This document shows, piece after piece, positions 35,150 through 42,768 of a stretch of 64,000 bases of DNA. Source of the DNA: Clostridia bacterium (GTDB taxonomy: Bacteria; Bacillota; Clostridia; UBA1381; UBA9506); the NCBI GenBank assembly GCA_017549205.1, contig JAFYVH010000001.1:61462-125461 (forward strand), in the 5' to 3' direction. Positions within the stretch are counted from its first letter, which is position 1, and every line of letters starts with the position of its first letter. The position numbers were made by a program, and so were the translations under genes. Below the pieces are notes generated by a model. It did not search any database, had not been told where the DNA came from, and was given only the letters and a program-made list of their open reading frames with translations.

Positions 35150-35803
35150 TCAGGGCTTATTGACCACTTTTGTATATTCTTTGGCAAGGTTCGTGATGCC
35201 AACCCAATCGTTTTCAGCAATCATTTTTTTATTTGTGATGTTAGAACCCACACCAAAGCCGCAAACGCCGGCAGCCAGGTAGGTTTCCATATTTTTTTCA
35301 TCAATGCCGCCGACAGCTAAAAGCTTAATGTGGCTGATGGGCGCTTTAACGGCTTTAACATAATCGGGACCGAGATTTGTGATGGGGAAGAGCTTGACAA
35401 AATCGGCGCCGTATTTGTGTGCGGCAACAATTTCTGATGGCGTCAGCGCACCTGGGATAGACACCAACGAGCATTTATTTGTTTTTCTGATAACATCTTC
35501 ATCGGTGTTGGGGGAGATGATAAACAATCCGCCTGCTTTTTGTGTGAGCCGAACCTGCTTCTCAGTTAAAACAGTGCCCGCACCGATAAACATTCTGCCG
35601 TCAAAGTGCTCTGCAAGCTTTTTAATGTAGCCGGCAGTTTCTTCATCACTGACTTTGCCGTTTGCAGAGTAGGTAACCTCTAAAAGACGGATGCCACCTT
35701 CGTACAATGCTTCGGCAACAGAAATCAGCTTGTCTTCGGGAATACCTCTTAAAATAGCTATAATTTGATGTTTCTGAATTGATTCAATAACATTTTTTTT
35801 CAT
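35150..35803 (-). CDS. KDPG/KDPGal aldolase
   Basis: Class I aldolase (217 aa) of the Eda/DgoA family that cleaves 2-keto-3-deoxy-6-phospho(galacto)gluconate to pyruvate and glyceraldehyde 3-phosphate. Motifs: IIAILRGI, the catalytic Glu in LLEVTYSA, GAGTVLTEKQ, the Schiff-base Lys in DFVKLFP, and GGIDEKNMETYLAAG. With dgoD it gives two of three D-galactonate steps; the KDGal kinase (dgoK) and a transporter are not in the window. GGAGG precedes the start. Confidence 0.9.
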   Translation of the reverse strand: MKKNVIESIQKHQIIAILRGIPEDKLISVAEALYEGGIRLLEVTYSANGKVSDEETAGYIKKLAEHFDGRMFIGAGTVLTEKQVRLTQKAGGLFIISPNTDEDVIRKTNKCSLVSIPGALTPSEIVAAHKYGADFVKLFPITNLGPDYVKAVKAPISHIKLLAVGGIDEKNMETYLAAGVCGFGVGSNITNKKMIAENDWVGITNLAKEYTKVVNKP

Positions 35804-35824
35804 ATATAACGCCTCCTGATTTTC

Positions 35825-35830
35825 ATTATA
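35825..35830 (-). promoter_or_regulatory. -10 box of the dgo operon (weak -35)
   Basis: TATAAT on the minus strand, 22 nt before the aldolase start, with no good -35 at 17 nt. This is the pattern of a promoter needing an activator, such as the divergent AraC protein. Confidence 0.45.
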
Positions 35831-35874
35831 ACATTAAATTTTATCAATATATATGGTTTTTTGTGCTTTTGTTA

Positions 35875-35903
35875 TTGATTTTCTTGCAACGATGTACTAT
35901 AAT
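35875..35903 (+). promoter_or_regulatory. SigA promoter of the AraC regulator
   Basis: TTGATT (35875-35880), 17-nt spacer, TATAAT (35898-35903), 17 nt before the start codon. Confidence 0.7.
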
Positions 35904-35920
35904 AGAATAGGGTGATGTAA

Positions 35921-36709
35921 ATGGCAGAAGTTTTTGAAAAGTATATTAAAACAAACAAGACAATTTTTAAATATGCCAAAGGGCGCAGCGTTGAGTCGGG
36001 CAAGGAATTTCATGTCTATCATGAAATAATTTTATTTTTAGACGGTGATGCTGAATTCATCAGCGAGGACATCCATCTGCCTATTAAACCCGGCACCCTA
36101 ATCGTTATTCCCAAAGAAACTTATCATCAGATTATCATTCATGGCAACCATGAAAACTATTGTCGTTGTGTTATACATTTTCATGATTCCCCTGAATTTT
36201 TGGATTTTTTTTGTGAAAAAAAGTTGAGTCAGGCTATTATTGCCGCTGATAAAGACATTCGTTTTTTATTTGATAAACTTATCAATGCCTCAAGGGAAAA
36301 CGGAAACAAGATTTTGGATGCCGCCTTGACTTTATTATTCAATGAAATTGCGGAAAAAAGCAATGTTTTTGCATCAGAAAACATTCAAAATCTCTATGTT
36401 AAACATGCCGTTGATTATATCAATCACAATATCAATCAAAAGATTACCATTAATGAAATTGCAAAGGAATGCATGATTTCGCCCTCATCCCTTTCCCATG
36501 TTTTTAAAAAGGAGATGAACATTCCCCTGCATAAATTTATTATAAAAAAACGGCTTATCAACGCCTATCACAGAATCATGTCAGGCGAGGCGACCACAAC
36601 CGTTGCCATTGAGTGCGGCTTTAACGATTATTCAGGGTTTTATAAGCAATATAAAAAAATGTTTAATGTCACGCCGTCGCAAAAGGTAACGGGATTTAAT
36701 AAATCTTAA
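35921..36709 (+). CDS. AraC-family regulator, probably of the dgo operon
   Basis: 262-aa regulator with an N-terminal cupin sensor (FLDGDAEFISEDIHLPIKPGTL, VIPKETYHQIIIHG) and a C-terminal double HTH: helix one ITINEIAKECMISPSSLSHVFK, helix two TTVAIECGFNDYSGFYKQYKKMFNVTP. It is divergent from the galactonate genes with a shared ~117-nt control region, so it probably activates them in the presence of galactonate or a related sugar acid. The ligand is inferred only. Confidence 0.9.
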   Translation: MAEVFEKYIKTNKTIFKYAKGRSVESGKEFHVYHEIILFLDGDAEFISEDIHLPIKPGTLIVIPKETYHQIIIHGNHENYCRCVIHFHDSPEFLDFFCEKKLSQAIIAADKDIRFLFDKLINASRENGNKILDAALTLLFNEIAEKSNVFASENIQNLYVKHAVDYINHNINQKITINEIAKECMISPSSLSHVFKKEMNIPLHKFIIKKRLINAYHRIMSGEATTTVAIECGFNDYSGFYKQYKKMFNVTPSQKVTGFNKS

Positions 36710-36727
36710 GTTAAAAGCAAACACAGA

Positions 36728-37465
36728 TTAATATTGTTTTATGCCAAAGGCTATTTGTGATTTGTAGCGCGATGGTGACATGCCTGTGGCATTTTTAAAA
36801 CAGTTACTGAAATAATAAATGTTTTCAAAACCGCACCTTGCTGCAATTTCGCCAATGGAAAGGCTTGTATCTCTTAAAAGGAGTTTAGCTGAATCGATGC
36901 GGATAAACGATAAATATTCCATGGGTGTTTTGCCGGTGTGTTTTTTGAATTTTAAAATTAATCCCTGCTTTGAAATAAAGAATTTTTTAGCGAGCACATC
37001 AAGAGTGATGTGCTCGTTGCAATGTTTACTAAAATATGCAATACATGCCGAAACAACGATGTCGTCGGGCACAACGCTGACTGGTGGCGTGTTATGTAAA
37101 AGCAATATATCCATCATGAAATGTTCTGCTAACTTTTCATTTTTATCTGTCACCGTTTGGACTAAGTGTTTAATTGTGTTTTCGGTGCGGATTGGGTCTA
37201 TGGTTTTTAAAAGGCCCGAGGGGAGTGGCATGGGAAAAGAGTCAAACTGAATGTAAATGCATTTAATCCTATCCTGCACAATTCTTTCAAACAGCGTGTC
37301 CTTTGGAAAAACACAAATGTCATTTTTTTCCGCTATATAGTTTTTGCCATGAACAGAAAAGGAAAAACGACCCTCTAAAACAATGATGACAGAGTCCATT
37401 ATATGGGAGCCATATTCAATAATAAAATTTTCTCTATTAATTATTTCACTAAAAAATTTCATCAT
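36728..37465 (-). CDS. AraC-family regulator, divergent from the FAD oxidoreductase
   Basis: 245-aa regulator: cupin-like N-terminal half (VIIVLEGRFSFSVHGKNYIAEKND cut as LEGRFSFSVHGKNYI) and C-terminal HTH pair (ITLDVLAKKFFISKQGLILKF; LSIGEIAARCGFENIYYFSN), ending with ATGMSPSRYK. It is divergent from the gene at 37571 with overlapping promoters, so the two are probably regulated together. It is convergent with the other AraC gene, 18 nt apart. Confidence 0.88.
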   Translation of the reverse strand: MMKFFSEIINRENFIIEYGSHIMDSVIIVLEGRFSFSVHGKNYIAEKNDICVFPKDTLFERIVQDRIKCIYIQFDSFPMPLPSGLLKTIDPIRTENTIKHLVQTVTDKNEKLAEHFMMDILLLHNTPPVSVVPDDIVVSACIAYFSKHCNEHITLDVLAKKFFISKQGLILKFKKHTGKTPMEYLSFIRIDSAKLLLRDTSLSIGEIAARCGFENIYYFSNCFKNATGMSPSRYKSQIAFGIKQY

Positions 37466-37497
37466 ATCAAACCTTTAATATTTTATAAATTTATTAT

Positions 37498-37537
37498 AAT
37501 ATATCATATTTACAGTGGTTTGTCAAAGGTATATAAT
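37498..37537. promoter_or_regulatory. Overlapping divergent SigA promoters
   Basis: Plus: TTTACA (37509-37514), 17 nt, TATAAT (37532-37537). Minus: TTGACA (37526-37521), 17 nt, TATATT (37503-37498). The two promoters lie on top of each other, so only one can be used at a time. Confidence 0.7.
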
Positions 37538-37570
37538 ATTAATAAATTATAAAATTAGGAGAATATGATT

Positions 37571-38947
37571 ATGAAAACATTTTCTTATGAATATGATGTT
37601 GCGGTGATAGGTGGCGGACCTGCCGGCCTTGCGGCCGCAGTTACGGCAGCAAGAATGGGTAGGAAAGTTGCCCTGTTTGAAAAGAACGGATTTTTAGGCG
37701 GTGCCATGGCGATAGGACTATCGCCCTTGGGGTTTTTAGCGCAAGATGGCAAGCAATGTATTGCCGGCTTTGGTGAAGAATTTATTGAACGCTTAAAACA
37801 GCGTGGCGACTCATTGGGTCATAGAGTATGCCCTAAGCACAATTCAGTGACTTGTATTAATGCAGAGGGTGTAAAAATTTTAGCATTAGAGATGTGCCTT
37901 GAGGCAGGCGTTGATGTAATTTTACATTGCGAAGCCTTAGAGGTAAAAAAGACAGGCAATAAAATCACAAATCTTATAATGTATGGCAAATGCAACCAGA
38001 TCGATGTCAGCGCAAAAATCTATATTGATTGCACCGGCGATGGTGATGTGGCCTATCTTGCCGGATGCAGCTATGAAATGGGGCAGGAGGGCACAAATAT
38101 GTTACAACCGCCCACAGTTATGTTCACTTTAGAGGGTGTAGAAAACGAAAAGCTTTTTGATTATGTTGAAAAGCATCCCGAAGAATTGCGCTATAACCGA
38201 CCCGGCATTTTTGAAGATGAACGATATTCTCCTGACTATTTTCGTGAGGATTCAAATCATGTTTTTGTAGGGCTTCAGAGCACTTTTAGAGACTTAAAAG
38301 CAAAAGGCGAGTTGCCGGTAGACAGAGAGAGCTTTATTTACATAAGCAGCACAAATCCCGGTGAAGTTTATGTTAATTCGGTTCGTATTTTAAATGCCGA
38401 TGCTACTGATATTAGGGATTTAAGCCGTGCTGAAATCGAGGGTACACTGCAAATTCCCAAATTGATTAAGCTTTTAAAAGAGCGTATTCCCGGTTTTGAA
38501 AATTGCCATCTTTCATCCATCGCAGCAAACCTTGGCGTGAGAGAAACAAGGCGTTTTGAGGGAATTTCGAGGGTTGTAGCTGAAGATTGTGCACAGGGTA
38601 GTGTGACGGATGATACAATTTGTCTATCGGGTTATAAGATTGATATTCATAGCGGCAAAGATGATGGCTTGTTTTTTAAAGCTGTGGAGAAGCCATTCGG
38701 CATTCCTTATGGAGCTTTAGTCAGTGCCGAGGTTGACAATTTACTGTTTGCCGGTCGTTGCATCTCCTGTGATGCAATTGCGCTGGGTTCGTTGCGCGTC
38801 ATTCCCACTTGTCTTGCCATGGGTCAGGCTGCCGGTGTGGGAGCCGCACTCTCTGTGGAAGAAGAAATTTTGCCCAAAGCAGTTCAAACAGACAAAATCA
38901 GAGAAATTTTGCTTACGCAAAAGGCAATTCTTTCAATGGAAGATTAA
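37571..38947 (+). CDS. FAD-dependent oxidoreductase (FAD_oxidored family)
   Basis: 458-aa flavoprotein with the N-terminal FAD motif VIGGGPAGLAAAVTAARMG, then FEKNGFLGGAMA, a mid-chain YIDCTGDGDVAYLAG, and a C-terminal FAGRCISCDAIALGSLRVIP / AMGQAAGVGAALS flavin site. This is the PF12831 type, common in gut bacteria near sugar-acid or glycan genes; the substrate is not known. The ATG at 37571 is 9 nt from AGGAG; the ATG at 37565 is too close. Confidence 0.87.
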   Translation: MKTFSYEYDVAVIGGGPAGLAAAVTAARMGRKVALFEKNGFLGGAMAIGLSPLGFLAQDGKQCIAGFGEEFIERLKQRGDSLGHRVCPKHNSVTCINAEGVKILALEMCLEAGVDVILHCEALEVKKTGNKITNLIMYGKCNQIDVSAKIYIDCTGDGDVAYLAGCSYEMGQEGTNMLQPPTVMFTLEGVENEKLFDYVEKHPEELRYNRPGIFEDERYSPDYFREDSNHVFVGLQSTFRDLKAKGELPVDRESFIYISSTNPGEVYVNSVRILNADATDIRDLSRAEIEGTLQIPKLIKLLKERIPGFENCHLSSIAANLGVRETRRFEGISRVVAEDCAQGSVTDDTICLSGYKIDIHSGKDDGLFFKAVEKPFGIPYGALVSAEVDNLLFAGRCISCDAIALGSLRVIPTCLAMGQAAGVGAALSVEEEILPKAVQTDKIREILLTQKAILSMED

Positions 38948-38962
38948 AAAATATGTGTTTAA

Positions 38963-39010
38963 AAAGCTGGCCGCTTACTTTATGTAAGCGGCCAGCTTTA
39001 ATTCTTTCTT
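38963..39010 (+). terminator. Rho-independent terminator
   Basis: Long perfect stem, AAAGCTGGCCGCTTAC (38963-38978) with GTAAGCGGCCAGCTTT, 5-nt loop, T-rich tail. Confidence 0.93.
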
Positions 39011-39338
39011 TTTATTAAAAAGTCTTATAACCCTAATAGCGCTAAGTTCTGCAGAAAAAAATCGCCTCTTGCAAGGTCAACAGGGATAGATTCCAGATTC
39101 GTAAAAGTATCAAGCCTCGGCTATTATCGGATTATCAGGATGCAGAAAACCAAATTGTAGCTGAGATTGGCGAAGGGAAAGAACATAAAATTGACCTGAA
39201 TGATAAGAAGTTTAAAAAAAGTTAGACAACATAAGCAATTTATTGAACACGGCATCACTGATGCCGATAACTCTGCATTTGTAAAGATGAGGCAGAGGGC
39301 AGGATTATTGTAAATTTATCAAAGATTTTTACAAAGAA
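39011..39338. other. Gene-free stretch, possible gene remnant
   Basis: About 330 nt without a complete gene. Short open pieces with normal coding look are visible on the plus strand (around 39126-39224, reading DAENQIVAEIGEGKEHKIDL, and 39226-39313, reading FIEHGITDADNSAFVKMRQR), in different frames and without start or ribosome site. They may be remains of a decayed gene; I do not recognise it. Confidence 0.3.
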
Positions 39339-39376
39339 AAAGGACGAAACTGGATTCGTTTCGTCCTTTGCTTTTT
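39339..39376. terminator. Terminator, mainly for spoIVB
   Basis: 12-bp stem AAAGGACGAAAC (39339-39350) with GTTTCGTCCTTT (39358-39369), flanked by A- and T-rich runs; works for the minus-strand spoIVB and perhaps both ways. Confidence 0.8.
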
Positions 39377-39414
39377 AAACTGCATACACATAACATCGCA
39401 GGAGAATGATTTTG

Positions 39415-40665
39415 TTAAGATGCATTTTCAAGCATTCGCTCGATAAATATCCCATACCCCCTCGTCGGGTCATTGACAAAAACGTGTGTTACAGCTCCCA
39501 CAATTCGGCCATTTTGCAGGATGGGTGAACCTGACATGCCCTGCACAATGCCGCCGGTGCGCTCCAACAGGTCAGGGTCGGTTATGTGAACAATCATGTC
39601 TTTACCTTCACCAATGTTAAATGGCGAAGTTTTTTCAATTTCCACATCAAAGGCTTCTACTTCGTTATTTTTTATATTTGAAAGAATATAGGCTTTTCCG
39701 TCTTTTATCTGACTGGAAGAGGCAACTGTGCAGGGCAGGGCTTGTTCCGGCGTGTTTTCTAAAGTGCCGTAAACACCACAGTCAACATTCTTTGCCACGG
39801 TGCCTAAATCACTTTTTTTGATTTTGAATATTCCTTTTAGTTCGCCCGGTTCACCTTTTTTGCCTTTTTGTACACTGCAAACATCAGCCCATAGGAGAGC
39901 ACCTTTTGAAACGGGCATTATGGCGCCTGTGTCGGTATCGGTAATAGGATGACCCAAGGCTCCGTATGACATATTATCCGGCTGATAATAGGTGAGTGTG
40001 CCGATGCCGGCTGTGCTGTCTCTGAACCATAGGCCCAGCTTGTAACCCTCTTTTGTTTCTACAGGGGCTATTTGCTTGTTAATTGTCTTTCCCTCTCGCT
40101 CAATGGTAATGGAAAGGGGAGAACCTTTACAGTTATTAACCAGATGTAATAACTGTTCAACATCGGCAAGAATGTTGCCCTCTGCAGATAATAAGATGTC
40201 ACCACAGCGTATGTCTGTTTCTTGCGCGGGATTTTTAACTTGTCCGCGGATGTTTTTAACCTCTTGCGTGCCAACGCAAACAAGACCTTTGGTAAAAATT
40301 TTAATACCAACCGTGTTGCCGCATGCCATTACTTCTTTTTTGGGTTCAACGGTAACGGAAACAGAACGGACAGGGATGACGCCAAAAAGCTTGACCGTCA
40401 TGTCGTATCCGTTGTCAGAACGAGACATAGCCTGATTATATGGGTCGCGCTCTAAGCTGCCTGATTCTGATAAAACACCGCTTAAGCCTGCCGATGTATC
40501 AAAAGAGAAAGCAGAATTTGTCGGTGATGACAAAGATTCCCCCTCATATATTTTTATGTGGCCGGGATATTGCAGTTGACAATCCAAAATCAAAGCTGCA
40601 AAAACATGAACCATTAAAAATAAAAAAATGACTGGTCTTTTGTTTTGCTTTAGGCTAATTTTCAT
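39415..40665 (-). CDS. spoIVB: SpoIVB serine peptidase (sporulation, S55)
   Basis: Forespore-made, secreted protease that signals SigK activation in the mother cell. 416 aa with one N-terminal membrane anchor (~10-28), a PDZ domain (~150-215, CGDILLSAEGNIL) and the S55 peptidase domain: catalytic His in ALGHPITDTDTG and Ser in GIVQGMSGSPILQNGRIVG, followed by AVTHVFVNDPTRGYG, the family signature. GGAG precedes the start. In most Clostridia spoIVB lies between recN and spo0A; neither is here. Confidence 0.95.
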   Translation of the reverse strand: MKISLKQNKRPVIFLFLMVHVFAALILDCQLQYPGHIKIYEGESLSSPTNSAFSFDTSAGLSGVLSESGSLERDPYNQAMSRSDNGYDMTVKLFGVIPVRSVSVTVEPKKEVMACGNTVGIKIFTKGLVCVGTQEVKNIRGQVKNPAQETDIRCGDILLSAEGNILADVEQLLHLVNNCKGSPLSITIEREGKTINKQIAPVETKEGYKLGLWFRDSTAGIGTLTYYQPDNMSYGALGHPITDTDTGAIMPVSKGALLWADVCSVQKGKKGEPGELKGIFKIKKSDLGTVAKNVDCGVYGTLENTPEQALPCTVASSSQIKDGKAYILSNIKNNEVEAFDVEIEKTSPFNIGEGKDMIVHITDPDLLERTGGIVQGMSGSPILQNGRIVGAVTHVFVNDPTRGYGIFIERMLENAS

Positions 40666-40751
40666 TTAAAATCCACTCCGATAATCTAAATAACATATTA
40701 TTTAGATTGACCCGGCAGAACGGATTTATCCTTAAACAAAACTGGAAAATG

Positions 40752-40790
40752 AAAAGCACTTTAACGATACAACATTAAAGTGCTTTTTTA
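40752..40790. terminator. Terminator of pdaA
   Basis: 13-bp stem AAAAGCACTTTAA (40752-40764) with TTAAAGTGCTTTT (40775-40787), 10-nt loop; A/T runs on both sides. Confidence 0.85.
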
Positions 40791-40797
40791 TAAATTA

Positions 40798-41637
40798 TCA
40801 TTGACCATATTCATCTAAAGATTTAAAATGATAGCCCTCACTTTTTAAATCTTTAATAATTTTATCTAAAACATTGGCGTTATCTTCTGAAACTGCATGT
40901 AAAAGTAACACCGCACCATCATGCACGCCGTCTTTAATTTGTTTGTAGGCGTTTTCAGTGCCTTTTTGGTTTTTAACATCCCAGTCTTTATAGGCAAAGC
41001 TCCAAAAAACATTGGTATATCCCAAGTCGTTTGTGATTTTTAGGGTGCGCTCTGAATATTCCCCGCGGGGTGGACGGAAATATTTCATTTCAATACCATA
41101 TTTTTCTTTGCATAAATTATGCAAAGCCGTAATTTCTTCTTGAACCTTATCGGTGCTTTCAAGCTGGGGCATACTGGGGTGATGAACGGTATGATTGCCC
41201 ACAATGTGACCCTCATCAATCATGCGGCGCACGAGCTTCTCTTCTTTTTCTAAATATGGCCCCGTGACAAAAAAAGCGGCTTTTACATTATTTTCTTTTA
41301 AAACATCTAAAATCTTGGCGGTATATCCGTTTTCGTAGCCCTCGTCAAAGGTTAGATATAAAGAGCGGGGAACCGAATCTAAATACATACCGTGGTAGGT
41401 TTCCATGATGTTTTTTATGTTCTGCGGAATTTCAGGCGGGGCGTTTACATTTTTTTTAAGTCCCCAGCCATACATAGTGTTAGAGTGTGCACTGTAATCT
41501 TCCTGAACATCTGCCATTATGGCATTAACAGGTCGTGTTGGCTTTAGCGAAATTTCTTTTTGAAAAGGATTTTCTTTAGCATTGCAGCCTGTCAAAAGCA
41601 AAATACAAACTAAAATTATGGTTAAAAATTTACGCAT
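40798..41637 (-). CDS. pdaA: PdaA-type polysaccharide deacetylase (spore cortex)
   Basis: 279-aa lipoprotein-like enzyme that removes N-acetyl groups from muramic acid on the way to muramic-delta-lactam of the spore cortex. Signal peptide with lipobox LLLTGC (Cys ~18). NodB motifs: LTFDEGYENG, HTVHHPSM (zinc His pair), RPPRGEYS and LLLHAVSED. The stretch NVFWSFAYKDWDV is typical of PdaA. GAAAGGAG precedes the ATG. Two genes from spoIVB on the same strand, but with a terminator between. Confidence 0.92.
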   Translation of the reverse strand: MRKFLTIILVCILLLTGCNAKENPFQKEISLKPTRPVNAIMADVQEDYSAHSNTMYGWGLKKNVNAPPEIPQNIKNIMETYHGMYLDSVPRSLYLTFDEGYENGYTAKILDVLKENNVKAAFFVTGPYLEKEEKLVRRMIDEGHIVGNHTVHHPSMPQLESTDKVQEEITALHNLCKEKYGIEMKYFRPPRGEYSERTLKITNDLGYTNVFWSFAYKDWDVKNQKGTENAYKQIKDGVHDGAVLLLHAVSEDNANVLDKIIKDLKSEGYHFKSLDEYGQ

Positions 41638-41744
41638 GTTATACTCCTTTCCGAAAGATGTTGAAGTGAAAAAATCTGCATGTTATAGTGTATGCACAAT
41701 TTGGTTTCATATGATGATATTAAGCCTTTTTTGCTCTGCATACC

Positions 41745-41773
41745 TTTACAAAGGCAAAATAATGTGGTAAAAT
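41745..41773 (+). promoter_or_regulatory. Promoter of tRNA-Arg
   Basis: TTTACA (41745-41750), 17-nt spacer, TAAAAT (41768-41773), 8 nt before the tRNA. Confidence 0.75.
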
Positions 41774-41781
41774 AGCCTCGT

Positions 41782-41858
41782 GTCCCAATAGCTCAGCTGG
41801 ATAGAGCAACCGCCTCCTAAGCGGTAGGTCGGAGGTTCAAATCCTCTTTGGGACGCCA
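41782..41858 (+). tRNA. tRNA-Arg (anticodon CCT)
   Basis: 77 nt with encoded CCA. Acceptor GTCCCAA/TTGGGAC, D-arm AGCTCAGCTGGATAGAGC, anticodon stem ACCGC/GCGGT with loop CTCCTAA (CCT), T-arm GGAGGTTCAAATCCTCT. All arms pair. Confidence 0.97.
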
Positions 41859-41859
41859 G

Positions 41860-41891
41860 AAAAAACGACTTGTTTCGACAAGTCGTTTTTT
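41860..41891 (+). terminator. Terminator of tRNA-Arg
   Basis: 14-bp stem around a TTCG tetraloop (41874-41877), with arm ending in TTTTTT. Confidence 0.92.
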
Positions 41892-42065
41892 CAGTTATAT
41901 TTGCCTGCGGCAAGTTATATTGCTACGCAGTTATATTCGGTTTATGCCGAGTGATATTGTGCTTCGCACAGTTTAATGGCAAATATAATATAACTGCAAA
42001 CGGAGTTTGCAATAACACTTTTGTACTGCAAAAATATCACTCCAACGGAGTTGGAATATCACTAA
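41892..42065. repeat. Palindromic mini-hairpin repeat cluster
   Basis: A chain of short hairpins (GCCTGCGGC, CGGTTTATGCCG, GTGCTTCGCAC, TGCAAACGGAGTTTGCA, TCCAACGGAGTTGGA) separated by an 8-nt word. The word is GTTATATT at 41894, 41914 and 41930 and GTGATATT at 41951, then inverted as AATATAAC at 41987 and AATATCAC at 42033 and 42055. It makes one large near-palindrome. No protein is likely. Probably a dispersed intergenic repeat. Confidence 0.6.
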
Positions 42066-42181
42066 AACTACGGCATCTATTATGTAGCGGAAAACCGGAA
42101 AAAAGTCATTTGACTTTTCTTTTAAACCCGTTTAAATATACCTGAATTGTGAAAAAGCGACTAAAAAATATTTTAATTCGC

Positions 42182-42210
42182 TTGACATAACGCAATAACT
42201 GTAGTAAAAT
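42182..42210 (+). promoter_or_regulatory. SigA promoter of the T-box leader
   Basis: TTGACA (42182-42187), 17-nt spacer, TAAAAT (42205-42210). Confidence 0.82.
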
Positions 42211-42216
42211 GTCTAT

Positions 42217-42492
42217 AACTTAATAACTGAAACCGTTGAGGCAGAAAAAAGACAGATGTGACCTTTTTGAGCGAGTGGATTATGGTGTGAGTTCCACAAG
42301 TGTCTGCTGTGTAATATGGACTGCTAAGGGCTGGGAGGAAATTCTCAGACGTAAGGCTTGCGTTAAAAGCCGGAGGTATGTTGGTACTTCGCTAAGGGCA
42401 CAGACTTTGCTGTGAATCAAGGTGGCACCGCGGATATTGTATATGTTCGTCCTTGACAGAATTAGTATATTTCTGTCAGGGGCGTTTTTTAT
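42217..42492 (+). promoter_or_regulatory. T-box riboswitch, probably tryptophan (UGG)
   Basis: A tRNA-sensing leader. The T-box sequence AAGGTGGCACCGCGG is at 42419-42433, followed by a 14-bp terminator stem (42448-42461 with 42471-42484) and T-run. Stem I spans roughly 42241-42330: base GGCAG/CTGCT, upper GACAG-type helix, and a distal GAGCGAG / GGTGTGAG region. By this pairing the specifier loop ends in TGG then A, the position of the codon, giving Trp. The next structural gene with a Trp role is trpB at 43806. The specifier assignment is by eye. Confidence 0.9.
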
Positions 42493-42714
42493 TTTCTTTT
42501 GACAGTGAATATAAAATCTTTTTGGAGGCTTTTATGTTTATTTTTTCAAAACGATGGTGACATAAAAATATAATGCCATTTGTATAAGTGAATAAGATGT
42601 TTTTTTGCTTTATCTGTAATTTTATTATGATAATGTGAAATCATAATCATATTGATAATTATAGATTGCATCTTTAACCGGTGTTTAACTGCTTTGTGAA
42701 AAAATTATAAATAT
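42493..42714. other. T-box to transporter gap
   Basis: AT-rich; apart from the 8-codon ORF (42534-42560) and the palindromic promoter at its end, nothing was recognised here. Confidence 0.5.
42534..42560 (+). CDS. Eight-codon ORF after the T-box
   Basis: GGAGG (42524-42528) lies 5 nt before an ATG that opens only MFIFSKRW then stop, ending on a Trp codon. It directly follows the T-box terminator, where the controlled gene would be expected. It could be a leader peptide, or the remnant start of a deleted gene. Nothing else in frame continues. Confidence 0.35.
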   Translation: MFIFSKRW

Positions 42715-42746
42715 CACTTGAATATTCAAGTGAATTATTTTATAAT
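42715..42746 (+). promoter_or_regulatory. SigA promoter overlapped by an 18-bp perfect palindrome
   Basis: CACTTGAATATTCAAGTG (42715-42732) is perfectly palindromic and contains the -35 box TTGAAT (42718-42723); 17 nt later comes TATAAT (42741-42746). A repressor bound here would block the promoter of the Na/Pi transporter. The regulator is unknown. Confidence 0.7.
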
Positions 42747-42768
42747 GTAAGTAGGTGTATTTAAAAGC

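Noticed and set aside
41641..41700. SigG-type promoter of pdaA
   Set aside because: A CATACACTA-like -10 is present, but no -35 at the right distance was found.
41892..42065. CRISPR array
   Set aside because: The repeated word is only 8 nt, units vary, and part of them is inverted; no cas gene is near.
41870..42145. 91-codon plus-strand frame after tRNA-Arg
   Set aside because: Falls entirely in the terminator and the palindromic repeat chain.
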